Shown here: positions 33,177 to 41,489 of the stretch, in pieces | How positions within the stretch are numbered: the stretch's first letter is position 1 | How the letters are laid out: each line of letters begins with the position of its first letter | Assembly: GCA_023461035.1 (NCBI GenBank) | Contig: JAEWOD010000035.1 | Location: 1-64,000 of the forward strand | Source of the DNA: Bacteroidota bacterium | GTDB taxonomy: Bacteria > Bacteroidota > Bacteroidia > Flavobacteriales > Weeksellaceae | Length of the DNA stretch: 64,000 nucleotides | Direction: 5' to 3' | Notes under the pieces: model-generated | What the model was told of the DNA's origin: nothing | The model's database searches: none | What the model saw: only the letters and a program-made list of their open reading frames with translations | Program-made: the position numbers and the translations under genes

Positions 33177-34040
33177 TTATTGGATGGCTTTTAAACTTAA
33201 GTCTTTATTGGGCGCAGAATGAATAATCGCTCCCGAGGAAATATAGTCTACTCCGGTTTCGGCAACCGCCCGTATGGTTTCGATGGTAATCCCACCCGAA
33301 GCCTCTGTTTTACATTGATCCCCGATGATTTTTACCGCTTCGCGCATTTGTTCCAAATTCATGTTGTCCAGCATGATGATATCCACTAATTGGGTGGACA
33401 GAGCTTCTCTCACCTCATCCAAATTTCTTGTTTCGACTTCTATTTTTAAGCTTTTTCCAATTTGATCCAAATAATTTTTGACCGACTTTACTGAATCCGT
33501 AATGCTGCCCGCATAATCGTTGTGATTATCTTTCAACATCACCATATCATACAAACCATATCTGTGATTATGCGCTCCACCTATTGCCACAGCCCATTTT
33601 TCACACATCCGGAAATTGGGAGTAGTCTTACGGGTGTCGAGAATTTTCACATCTATTCCTTCCACTTTTTCAACCATTTCTCTTGCCAGCGTAGCGATTC
33701 CGCTCATGCGCTGCATACAGTTTAACACCAAGCGCTCCGAAGTCAGAATAGATCTGGCCGACCCTTTCACCCGAAATGCTATATCTCCTTTTTTTGCAAA
33801 ATCTCCATCATTCATTAAAATGTCGATTTCCAAATTTGAATCATAGAATTTAAAGATTTCGACAGCTAATTCTACTCCCGCAAGAGTACAATCTTCCTTT
33901 ACGATCAATTGTGCATCATCCTGCAAATCTTCGGGAACACTTCCCAATGTGGAATGATCTCCATCTCCCACATCTTCTTTAAAAGCTTCGGAAATAAAAT
34001 GTTTCAATCGTCCTTCAGTAACATAATCAGGTCTTTTCAT
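33177..34040 (-). CDS. nadC: nicotinate-nucleotide diphosphorylase (quinolinate phosphoribosyltransferase)
   Basis: Makes nicotinate mononucleotide from quinolinate and PRPP in de novo NAD synthesis. 287 aa with AFKEDVGDGDHST, LNCMQRMSGIATLAREM, LDTRKTTPNFRMCEKWAVA, GGAHNHRYGLYDMVMLKDNH, KIEVETRNLDEV and MLDNM, then SGGITIETI for phosphate binding. nadA and nadB are not nearby. The mdh gene lies upstream with a palindromic repeat between. Confidence 0.96.
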   Translation of the reverse strand: MKRPDYVTEGRLKHFISEAFKEDVGDGDHSTLGSVPEDLQDDAQLIVKEDCTLAGVELAVEIFKFYDSNLEIDILMNDGDFAKKGDIAFRVKGSARSILTSERLVLNCMQRMSGIATLAREMVEKVEGIDVKILDTRKTTPNFRMCEKWAVAIGGAHNHRYGLYDMVMLKDNHNDYAGSITDSVKSVKNYLDQIGKSLKIEVETRNLDEVREALSTQLVDIIMLDNMNLEQMREAVKIIGDQCKTEASGGITIETIRAVAETGVDYISSGAIIHSAPNKDLSLKAIQ

Positions 34041-34055
34041 TTTGTAAAATTAAAA

Positions 34056-34088
34056 AAACCTCACAGGTTTTGGAAACCTGTGAGGTTT
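34056..34088. repeat. 33-bp palindromic repeat between nadC and mdh
   Basis: Arms AAACCTCACAGGTTT (34056-34070) and AAACCTGTGAGGTTT (34074-34088), exact reverse complements, around TGG. It has the layout of the elements at 19603 and 53152, and its sequence is shared with the decayed copy at 59453-59482. It may act as a terminator for mdh, but the family recurs elsewhere. Confidence 0.8.
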
Positions 34089-34109
34089 ATATTTGTTTTT
34101 TCAATTCAA

Positions 34110-35036
34110 TTAAAATTTCAAATCGCCGTTCACTTCACGAACCGCTTTTGCTGCCGTAGCAAATTTTTCTTTTTCGGCATCCGTCAAAGAAATATCCACG
34201 ATTCTTTCAACACCGTTTTTACCGATGATGGCCGGAACCCCCAAACAAATATCGGACTCTCCATACTCACCATTTAACATCAACGAGCATGGGATCATTT
34301 TTTTCTGATCACAAATGATGGATTGAACCAAAACCGAAACCGCTGCACCCGGCGCATACCAGGCAGAAGTTCCCAATAATTTAGTCAGCGTTGCACCACC
34401 CACTTTGGTTTCTTCAATCACATAATTTTGTTTTTCTTCATTCAAAAATTCCGAAACCGGAACACCGTTTCTTGTTGACTTTGAAATCAATGGCACCATT
34501 CCGGTATCAGAGTGAGCCGCAATTACCATTCCGTCAACATCTGAAATCGGGCATTCCAATGCTTCTGCCAATCTGTATTTGAAACGGGCTGAATCCAGCG
34601 CTCCACCCATCCCTATGATTCTTTCTTTTGGCAAACCGGAAGTTTTATGCACCAAATAAGCCATCGTATCCATAGGATTGGAAACGACGATGATGATGAC
34701 ATCAGGCGAATGTTTTACCAAATTGGCTGTAACGTCTTTTACAATTCCGGCGTTGATCCCGATTAATTCTTCCCGTGTCATTCCGGGTTTTCTCGGAATT
34801 CCCGAAGTGATGACCGCTACTTTGGAACCGGCTGTTTTACTGTAATCTCCGGTTGTTCCGGTAATTTTGGTATCGAATCCGTTCAAAGATGCCGTTTGCA
34901 TCAAATCCATGGCTTTTCCTTCTGCAAATCCTTCTTTGATATCCACCAAAACCACTTCAGATGCGAAATTTTTCATTGCAATATATTCAGCGCAGCTCGC
35001 TCCTACCGCTCCTGCACCTACTACCGTTACTTTCAT
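34110..35036 (-). CDS. mdh: malate dehydrogenase
   Basis: NAD-dependent oxidation of malate in the TCA cycle. 308 aa of the lactate-dehydrogenase-like bacterial group: Rossmann motif VVGAGAVGASCAEYIA, SGIPRKPGMTREELI with the substrate-binding arginines, VVSNPMDTMAYLV, and the catalytic-His region AHSDTGMVPLISKS. It is transcribed toward nadC. Confidence 0.96.
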   Translation of the reverse strand: MKVTVVGAGAVGASCAEYIAMKNFASEVVLVDIKEGFAEGKAMDLMQTASLNGFDTKITGTTGDYSKTAGSKVAVITSGIPRKPGMTREELIGINAGIVKDVTANLVKHSPDVIIIVVSNPMDTMAYLVHKTSGLPKERIIGMGGALDSARFKYRLAEALECPISDVDGMVIAAHSDTGMVPLISKSTRNGVPVSEFLNEEKQNYVIEETKVGGATLTKLLGTSAWYAPGAAVSVLVQSIICDQKKMIPCSLMLNGEYGESDICLGVPAIIGKNGVERIVDISLTDAEKEKFATAAKAVREVNGDLKF

Positions 35037-35171
35037 GTTGCTAAATTTTTTTTGTTTTACAAATTAGGGTTGTAAATATAAATAATTCATTCTAAAATAA
35101 TTGAAATCAAATTATGATTGTTTTCAGCCGGTTCCGATATTTTCTCTTATCACTTTGACAAAGGTTCAAAG

Positions 35172-35206
35172 AAAAAATCCTTCTGAGTGATTCCAAAAGG
35201 ATTTTC
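35172..35206 (-). terminator. terminator of the receptor gene at 35240
   Basis: AAAATCCTT and AAGGATTTT flank GCGTGA-type loop sequence; on the minus strand a T-run follows, 35-65 bp past the receptor stop. Confidence 0.6.
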
Positions 35207-35239
35207 CGTTGATAAAAATTATAAAAAATGAAAATAGTA

Positions 35240-37651
35240 TCAGAAACCTATGCCACCGCTTGGTGCAGCTTGATTGGTTTCCTGTTGGATATTTCTTTTG
35301 CGTACATCTCCTCCGAAATTATAGGAAAATCCGACATAAAGGGTTTGTGATTCCCAATTGAACTTCCCGATTCCACGCGTAGGATTATCAACATGCGCTT
35401 CTGCATGAAAAGTTTTAAAGATGTCGCTTACTCTAACGCTAAAGGTTGCCTTTTTGTCCATAAATGTATAGCGTGCGCCTAAATCAAATCGCCACATCGG
35501 TTGCATTTCGCCTTGTACAAATTTGAATTTCCCGCGGTACATAAAGAAGTTTTGCAAACTTAGGTTTTGGGTAAGCGTGATAGAATTATTGATACGGAAA
35601 TTCCATGGTGTGCCGGTTACTTCTTTTACTTCCAAATCCTCATTATTCAAGTAGAATTTGTTTGAAAAAACATCAAAACTCGCATTGAAACTCCACCATT
35701 TCAGCGGTTTATAATTCGCACTCAATTCCAATCCGTAACTGTCTGATTCATCATAATTGATATAGCGTTGGTTAACCAAATTGGGGTCGTTTTCATCTCT
35801 TTCCAAATAGCGGAAAATCATATCATTGACTCTGCGATAAAACACCGTCGCATTCAGGCTTCCGCCTTTGAAACGCTGTAAGTATCCCATTTCGTAGGAA
35901 TTGGTAAACTGTGGTTTCAATTCAGGATTTCCAATGCTTAGCATGGTGGATGTGCGCCATTCCGGAACCGGTGTGATTTGGCTGATACCCGGACGGTCAA
36001 CCCGTCTACTGTAATTTAGAGACAATTGTCCTTTTTCTGTGATATCATAAGTAAGAAAGGCCGATGGATAGAATTCTACATAATCCGTTTCATAAATTCC
36101 TTCTCCCGTTGGTTCAACAAAATAATCGATATTTTCATCCACCTGTTCTACACGAATCCCCAGTTGCATGGCAAATTTCCCAAACTTCTGACCGTAATTT
36201 CCATAAGCCGAATAAATATTTCGGGTGAAATCAAAATCGGCATTGGGCGAAAATTCAACCGGCGGATTGTCAAATGTCTGTAATGATTGGGTTGACTCGA
36301 TTTCATTCAATGTTTTTTCCTGACGAAATTGGATACCGGCTTCTATCTTCCCTCCGTCTATGATTTGGTTGGTATAATCCAAATTGATGCGTGTGTTTTC
36401 ATTGTTTCCATACCGGAATTCGTCATAAATATCTTCCGGAAAAGTATTCCAATAGTTTCGGGTATCATGAGCATCAGATTTCGAATAAATCGCATCCAAA
36501 ACGATGTTGTGATCATCTTTTTCAAAATCCTGTTTGAAATTTAAACTATAATCGCCGTTTTGATAATCTCCTTTTGATTCGCTGTAATTTTCAAATAAAG
36601 TATCAGTCGAATTATCATATACATTCGCCCATGAAAAACCATCGCCTTTATAAAAATACTGGTTAGTATAAAGCGTCAATGCCGTTTTTTCACTAATGAA
36701 CCAGTCAAATCCAACTTTGAAAACCTGCGAGGTATTGTCATTTGTCACATCAAAAGATTGGTCGAGAAGGGTTTCAAAGTTCTCTACTTTTCCGTGAAAT
36801 CTGTTTTCTCCGAAATTGGCATTATAATTACCAAAAAAGTTGAATTTTCCGGTGTTCACATTGGCATTTACAGAACCGTTATGACGGGAATTATCTCCCT
36901 GTGTAAACCCTAAATCCAAACCGACGTTATAACCTTGTCTTTTGTTTTTATGCGTGATGATATTGATGATTCCCGAATTTCCTTCCGGATCATATTTGGC
37001 CGATGGATTGGTGATGATTTCTACTTTTGCAATCGAATTGGATGGCAGTTGTTTCAGCAGTTGTGCTGCAGGAACATTGGAAGGTTTCCCATCCACCATT
37101 ACTTTCACATTCTCGTTTCCACGAAGCGAAAGTTCGCCGGTTTGTTGATCCACGCTCACCGAAGGAATATTGTTCAAAACCGCTGCAGCATCAGCTCCTG
37201 CACTGATTAAATCTTTCCCTACATCCACTACTCTTTTGTCAATTTCGGTACGATATTGAGAAACTTCACCAACGATGTTGGCTCCTTCCAGTGTTACAAT
37301 TTCGCTGCCCAAAATGATCTTTCCTACATCCACTTTGGGTTTATCTATGTTTATATCCTGCACTTTGTCCGAAAAACCGACCGCCATTAAAACCATTTCA
37401 TATTGGCCATAAGGAATTTGATCAATTAGAAAATTTCCGTTTTCATCCGTCATTCCACCCGAAATCAAATCCTGAACTTCTCCTTTTGTATAAATTTCGA
37501 TGGAAACAAAGGGAAGCCCGTGGCCTTCACTGTCCTGTACAACCCCCGCTATCTGCCCGTCCTTGTCATTATTTGCCCAGGCCAATAAGCCGGAGAATAA
37601 AAACAATATTGTCATTAAATTTCTTAACCTCTTCATATTTTTGTTTTTCAT
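35240..37651 (-). CDS. outer-membrane beta-barrel receptor with carboxypeptidase-regulatory-like domain
   Basis: Protein of 803 aa: signal peptide (about 1-28, ending LLAWAN), a CarboxypepD_reg-like beta-sandwich (about 32-115; GVVQDSEGHGLPFVSI, TDENGNFLIDQIPYGQYEM), a TonB plug (RGNENVKVMVDGKPSNVPAAQLL, VEIITNPSAKYDPEGNSGIINI) and a large barrel. This is the OMP_b-brl_3 type of Bacteroidota receptor, often of unknown ligand. The start at 37651 (MKNKNMKRL) is chosen because the earlier one would overlap the upstream gene; 37636 is also possible. The upstream gene is a free-standing paralogue of its N-terminal domain. Confidence 0.85.
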   Translation of the reverse strand: MKNKNMKRLRNLMTILFLFSGLLAWANNDKDGQIAGVVQDSEGHGLPFVSIEIYTKGEVQDLISGGMTDENGNFLIDQIPYGQYEMVLMAVGFSDKVQDINIDKPKVDVGKIILGSEIVTLEGANIVGEVSQYRTEIDKRVVDVGKDLISAGADAAAVLNNIPSVSVDQQTGELSLRGNENVKVMVDGKPSNVPAAQLLKQLPSNSIAKVEIITNPSAKYDPEGNSGIINIITHKNKRQGYNVGLDLGFTQGDNSRHNGSVNANVNTGKFNFFGNYNANFGENRFHGKVENFETLLDQSFDVTNDNTSQVFKVGFDWFISEKTALTLYTNQYFYKGDGFSWANVYDNSTDTLFENYSESKGDYQNGDYSLNFKQDFEKDDHNIVLDAIYSKSDAHDTRNYWNTFPEDIYDEFRYGNNENTRINLDYTNQIIDGGKIEAGIQFRQEKTLNEIESTQSLQTFDNPPVEFSPNADFDFTRNIYSAYGNYGQKFGKFAMQLGIRVEQVDENIDYFVEPTGEGIYETDYVEFYPSAFLTYDITEKGQLSLNYSRRVDRPGISQITPVPEWRTSTMLSIGNPELKPQFTNSYEMGYLQRFKGGSLNATVFYRRVNDMIFRYLERDENDPNLVNQRYINYDESDSYGLELSANYKPLKWWSFNASFDVFSNKFYLNNEDLEVKEVTGTPWNFRINNSITLTQNLSLQNFFMYRGKFKFVQGEMQPMWRFDLGARYTFMDKKATFSVRVSDIFKTFHAEAHVDNPTRGIGKFNWESQTLYVGFSYNFGGDVRKRNIQQETNQAAPSGGIGF

Positions 37652-37664
37652 TTTTAGTCGCCGT

Positions 37665-38042
37665 TTAGGCTTTTTCTCCATAAATCAATAAAGGATTCAG
37701 GGTAATTACATTTCCATCCAACTGGATTGAACCTATGTTTTTGTCATTTTTACCGAGTTGGACAAATTGGATTTTATCCTCAAATCCTTCAGCTTTGATA
37801 ACCAACTTATAATCACCCGGCACCAAATCCGGCAATTCAAATTCTCCGTTGATATTTGTAATGGCCTTGTACACCAATTGTCCCTCAACACCACCTACTT
37901 TATATACTTCCAGTGTGCTGAATAAAATCCCGACACCGGAATAATCCTGGATTTTACCTTTCAATTCTGATTTGCTGCCGGTTAACACAAAAAAAGAGGC
38001 TACGACCAAGACAACTGCTGTTAAGAATGCTTTTGTTTTCAT
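37665..38042 (-). CDS. stand-alone carboxypeptidase-regulatory-like domain protein
   Basis: Exported protein of 125 aa: hydrophobic N-terminus (about 4-22) then one beta-sandwich domain with KGKIQDYSGVGILFSTLEVY, TNINGEFELPDLVPGDYKL and IQLDGNVITLNPLLIYGE. It aligns in layout with residues about 30-125 of the receptor encoded 13 bp downstream (same strand) but ends where the plug would begin. It could be a partner that modulates the receptor, or a duplicated fragment that kept its frame. Confidence 0.7.
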   Translation of the reverse strand: MKTKAFLTAVVLVVASFFVLTGSKSELKGKIQDYSGVGILFSTLEVYKVGGVEGQLVYKAITNINGEFELPDLVPGDYKLVIKAEGFEDKIQFVQLGKNDKNIGSIQLDGNVITLNPLLIYGEKA

Positions 38043-38221
38043 ATTGTTAAATTTTAATTTATTATACATACTACTTTGTTATACCTAATTCATAAATGCA
38101 ATTCACCGCATTTATACACATAAGACGATCTTATTTTTTAAATGTTACATCCCAAAATAATATTTTTGCAAAAACTTTCTTATTCATTTTTAATCTAAAT
38201 AAAGTATTTGACGAATTCTTT

Positions 38222-38229
38222 TATATTTG
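38222..38229 (+). promoter_or_regulatory. -7 box of the DUF2520 gene
   Basis: TATATTTG ends 6 nt before the ATG at 38236, again implying a near-leaderless message and excluding the upstream start at 38227. Confidence 0.6.
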
Positions 38230-38235
38230 TTTTCT

Positions 38236-39000
38236 ATGAGATCAGTCGTAATAATTGGTGCCGGAAATGTAGCGTTTCATTTGACGCGTGCCTTGATTCA
38301 AAATACCGTAAACGTCCGCCAAATTTTTAATCGTACCCTGTCCAAAGCGCAAGAGTTGGGAGAAGCCAATAAAATAAATTATACCGATAAGATTTCGGAA
38401 TTGGAAAAAGCGGAGTTGTATATCATTGCTGCTTCCGATTCGGCAGTGGAAGAACTCTCCCATTATATTCCGTATGACGATACTTTGGTAGTTCATACTT
38501 CAGGCTCTTTGGGAACGGATGTTTTAAAGGGAGATTACAGAAAAGGCGTTTTTTATCCGTTTCAGACGTTCACCAAACGGAAAAACCTTCGTTATGAAGA
38601 AGTTCCTTTTTTTGTGGAAGCCGAAAACAAAGAAGATGAGGAGTCTTTATATAAATTGGCCGATAAAATTTCCAATGAAGTACATCGTGTTAACAGTGAA
38701 AAAAGAAGAAAGATTCATATGTCGGGGGTTTGGGCCAGTAATTTTGTGAATCACATGTATTATATTGCACAACAAATCTGTAAAGAAGCAGATATTCCAT
38801 TTGATGTGTTACGCCCTTTAATTGAAGAAACTGCGTTAAAAGTTCAGGACTTAGAGCCGTTTGATGCCCAAACCGGCCCGGCCAAACGCGGAGATGACCT
38901 CATCATCGAAAAACATCTGGAATTATTAAAAGATTCGCGTCAGCAGCAATTGTATCAATTATTGTCCGACTCCATAAAGAGAACTTATTCGAATGATTAG
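38236..39000 (+). CDS. Rossmann-like / DUF2520 dehydrogenase-like protein
   Basis: Protein of 254 aa with an N-terminal NADP-binding Rossmann fold (VVIIGAGNVAFHLTRAL) and a DUF2520 C-terminal helical domain (RRKIHMSGVWASNFVNHMYYIAQQ, ETALKVQDLEPFDAQTGPAKRGD), similar in plan to ProC/6-phosphogluconate-dehydrogenase-like enzymes. The reaction is unknown. It overlaps the kdsC-like gene by 8 bp, and the order DUF2520-kdsC-maf is conserved in flavobacteria. Confidence 0.85.
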   Translation: MRSVVIIGAGNVAFHLTRALIQNTVNVRQIFNRTLSKAQELGEANKINYTDKISELEKAELYIIAASDSAVEELSHYIPYDDTLVVHTSGSLGTDVLKGDYRKGVFYPFQTFTKRKNLRYEEVPFFVEAENKEDEESLYKLADKISNEVHRVNSEKRRKIHMSGVWASNFVNHMYYIAQQICKEADIPFDVLRPLIEETALKVQDLEPFDAQTGPAKRGDDLIIEKHLELLKDSRQQQLYQLLSDSIKRTYSND

Positions 39001-39520
39001 TTATAAACAAAAACTAAAAAACATCTCCACGTTTATTCTGGATGTAGATGGTGTTTTGACAGACGGAACTATCCAGCTAATGCCTACTGGCGAAATGACG
39101 CGCACCATGCATACAAAAGACGGATATGCCATGCAGCTCGCCATCAAAAAAGGTTTTCGGGTTGCCATCATTACCGGTGGCCGGGATAAAATGGTCGAGG
39201 AGCGTTTAAAATATTTGGGTTTGACCGATATTTATTCCGGTGTGCGCGACAAATGGGATGCTTATCAGGATTTGCTTTTTAGTTACGGTTTGAAGCCGGA
39301 AGAAATATTGTATATGGGTGATGATGTACCAGATTTACAGGTAATGAAGGATGTAGGAATTGCTTGTTGTCCAAATGATGCCGTGGCAGATATCAGAGCT
39401 ATATGCGAATACATTTCATTGTTAGACGGCGGAAAAGGTTGTGTCCGGGACATCATCGAACAAACGATGAAAGTGCAGGGAAAATGGTACGATGAAAACG
39501 ATCATACACAGTCGGTTTGA
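38993..39520 (+). CDS. kdsC: KdsC-like HAD phosphatase
   Basis: HAD-family phosphatase of 175 aa, probably 3-deoxy-D-manno-octulosonate-8-phosphate phosphatase in Kdo synthesis for lipopolysaccharide. Motif I is FILDVDGVLTDG, motif II IITGG, motif IV MGDDVPDLQVM; there is no cap domain, as in KdsC, which works as a tetramer. The kdsD-type isomerase of the same pathway is also in the window (62252-63226). Confidence 0.9.
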   Translation: MISYKQKLKNISTFILDVDGVLTDGTIQLMPTGEMTRTMHTKDGYAMQLAIKKGFRVAIITGGRDKMVEERLKYLGLTDIYSGVRDKWDAYQDLLFSYGLKPEEILYMGDDVPDLQVMKDVGIACCPNDAVADIRAICEYISLLDGGKGCVRDIIEQTMKVQGKWYDENDHTQSV

Positions 39521-39569
39521 GTCTCTCAGGAGGGAGTTCTTTCTAATCACTATTCACTAAAACAGCTCT

Positions 39570-40157
39570 ATGCTTCAAGATAAATTCAAAAACAAAAAAA
39601 TTTTATTGGCATCACAATCTCCGAGACGCCAGGAATTGCTGAAAGGTCTGGACATAGATTTTGAAATTGTAAAAATTGAAGCGGACGAAAGTTTTCCTTC
39701 GCATCTGGTTCGGGAAGAAATCACTGAATTCATTTCCAAAAACAAATCTGATGCTTATGAAAATTTACATCCAAATGAAATCCTGATTACGGCAGATACG
39801 CTGGTTTGGCTGGACAATGAAATGCTCGGAAAACCAAAGGATTATCTGGAAGCGGTCGAAATGCTTAAAAATCTCTCGGATTCTACACATGAAGTTTTTA
39901 CATCGGTTACCATCCGTTCCCTTACTGATTCTCAAACTTTTTCTGAAGCGACAGAAGTTAGTTTTGATTCCATTTCGGACGAAGAAATCCATCATTATTT
40001 AAAAACCTACAAACCTTTTGACAAAGCCGGTGCTTATGGCATTCAGGATTGGCTGGGTTATGCCAAAATCTCCAAAATAAGTGGCTGTTATTATAACGTG
40101 ATGGGCTTGCCGCTTAGGAAATTATATTTGCATTTGAAGGATCTTGGACGAGAGTAA
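39570..40157 (+). CDS. maf: Maf-family nucleotide pyrophosphatase
   Basis: House-cleaning dNTP/NTP pyrophosphatase of 195 aa. N-terminal LLASQSPRRQELLKGL is the Maf signature (SxSPRR), with ADTLVWLDNEMLGKP and DKAGAYGIQDWLG further on, and it ends NVMGLPLRKLYLHLKDLGRE. Odd point: a second, decayed version of this 3' end lies 1.2 kb downstream beyond the Fic gene (41373-41440), so the present 3' end may have come in with that gene. Confidence 0.94.
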   Translation: MLQDKFKNKKILLASQSPRRQELLKGLDIDFEIVKIEADESFPSHLVREEITEFISKNKSDAYENLHPNEILITADTLVWLDNEMLGKPKDYLEAVEMLKNLSDSTHEVFTSVTIRSLTDSQTFSEATEVSFDSISDEEIHHYLKTYKPFDKAGAYGIQDWLGYAKISKISGCYYNVMGLPLRKLYLHLKDLGRE

Positions 40158-40234
40158 ATTTTACTTTTATTATATGAACGAGAGTAAATTTTTTGTATTT
40201 TCGCCCTTGTGTAAGAAACGAGTGTAAAACTTAT
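40148..40234 (+). promoter_or_regulatory. three direct repeats upstream of fic, possible operators
   Basis: ACGAGAGTAAATTTT occurs at 40148 and 40178, and the variant ACGAGTGTAAAACTT at 40218; spacings are 30 and 40 bp, so all lie on about the same face of the helix. The first copy overlaps the maf stop. The Fic protein has a possible C-terminal winged-helix region that might bind here. Confidence 0.5.
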
Positions 40235-40268
40235 ACTTGAACAAAATTTATATTGAGCCTGTTGAAAT

Positions 40269-41354
40269 ATGAACAAATTTAACCGCAAAATACCGTACAA
40301 CGATCTGCCTTTGCTTCCGCCAAAGGCAGACATAGAAACAAAGGAGATACTTCGTAAAACGATTTTGGCAGGCAGATCATTGGCTCAACTGAACGGAACT
40401 TTGAGGAATTTACCTAACCCAACTTTATTTTTAGACACGATTTATTTGCAGGAAGCAAAAGCGAGTTCGGAAGTTGAAAACATCATCACAACCAATGATG
40501 AACTGTACAAATCCTTAGTTGCCGACAGAAAAGTTGAAAATTCTGCTACCAAAGAAGTTTTGAGTTATAAAGAGGCACTTTGGTTAGGATTGGAACAGTT
40601 AAAAAAGAAACCATTTATCACAACCAATCTTTGCATAAGCATTGTTCAATGTATCAAACAAAACAACGCTTCTATTCGGGTTACATCCGGAACGACTTTA
40701 AGCAACACAAAGGGCGAAGTCATTTACACGCCACCAAGTGGCGAAGCCATTATTCGTGAAAAATTAGCGAATTTGGAAAAGTTTGTTAATGAGAATGATA
40801 CGATTGACCCATTGATAAAAATGGCGTTAATGCACTATCAGTTTGAAGCGATACACCCTTTTGCAGACGGTAATGGAAGAACAGGTAGGATTTTGTTACT
40901 ACTGTACCTCAAACTTTCGGGCTTGCTTGATACACCGGCAATTTATTTAAGTGAGTACATCATCAAAAACAAAGCAGATTACTACAAAAGTTTACGCAGC
41001 GTAACCGAAAAAAACGATTGGGAAAACTACATTTTGTATATGTTGGATATGATTGAGGAGACTTCGGCAAGAGGTCTTGAACGACTAAACAAAATCACAA
41101 AAGCCGTAGACAAAACCGCAGGAGAAATAAAAGCAAAATTACCAAAAATCTACTCCAAAGATTTGGTTGAAATTTTGTTTCGCCTGCCCTATACCAAACG
41201 TCAACATTTAGTTGATGAAAACATCGGAAACCCCAAAACAGTCGGAAATTATTTAATGGCCTTGGAAGAAAGCGGATTTTTAAAATCCATAAAAGTTGGA
41301 AAAGAAAAATTGTATTTGAATGAACGACTGTTGACGATTCTGGAAGAAAATTAA
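40269..41354 (+). CDS. Fic family protein (self-inhibited class)
   Basis: Fic proteins transfer AMP or other phosphates to target proteins. 361 aa: N-terminal Fic_N region with an inhibitory helix motif S66-x3-E70-N71 (SSEVEN), then the Fic core with the full catalytic loop HPFADGNGRTGR (196-207). A C-terminal winged-helix-like part (about 290-361; LVDENIGNPKTVGNYLMALEESGFL) looks suited to DNA binding. With the inhibitory Glu in front of the core, this is the N-terminally inhibited (class II) type. No antitoxin gene is adjacent. It is inserted between maf and gyrB, with duplicated maf sequence at its far side, which suggests horizontal acquisition. Confidence 0.93.
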   Translation: MNKFNRKIPYNDLPLLPPKADIETKEILRKTILAGRSLAQLNGTLRNLPNPTLFLDTIYLQEAKASSEVENIITTNDELYKSLVADRKVENSATKEVLSYKEALWLGLEQLKKKPFITTNLCISIVQCIKQNNASIRVTSGTTLSNTKGEVIYTPPSGEAIIREKLANLEKFVNENDTIDPLIKMALMHYQFEAIHPFADGNGRTGRILLLLYLKLSGLLDTPAIYLSEYIIKNKADYYKSLRSVTEKNDWENYILYMLDMIEETSARGLERLNKITKAVDKTAGEIKAKLPKIYSKDLVEILFRLPYTKRQHLVDENIGNPKTVGNYLMALEESGFLKSIKVGKEKLYLNERLLTILEEN

Positions 41355-41372
41355 AGCTGGAAATGGCAGTTA

Positions 41373-41440
41373 TTACAACAAATGGCTTGCCGCTTAGGAA
41401 ATTGTATTTGGAACTGCAGGAATTCCAGAAATTATTCCAT
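41373..41440 (+). pseudogene. decayed duplicate of the maf 3' end
   Basis: GGCAGTTATTACAAC followed by ATGGCTTGCCGCTTAGGAAA mirrors the maf end at about 40083-40140 (GGCTGTTATTATAAC ... GGCTTGCCGCTTAGGAAATT). Relative to maf, a 2-bp loss shifts the frame at the join. After it, the sequence would read LPLRKLYLELQEFQKLF, plausible as the original Maf C-terminus. Confidence 0.65.
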
Positions 41441-41445
41441 AAAAA

Positions 41446-41474
41446 AAACCCGAAATCAACTTCCGGGCATTTCT
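41446..41474 (-). terminator. gyrB terminator
   Basis: On the minus strand CCCGGAAG pairs with the region ending TTTCGGG, followed by seven T, just past the gyrB stop. Confidence 0.65.
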
Positions 41475-41489
41475 ATTTTTATTCAGTTT

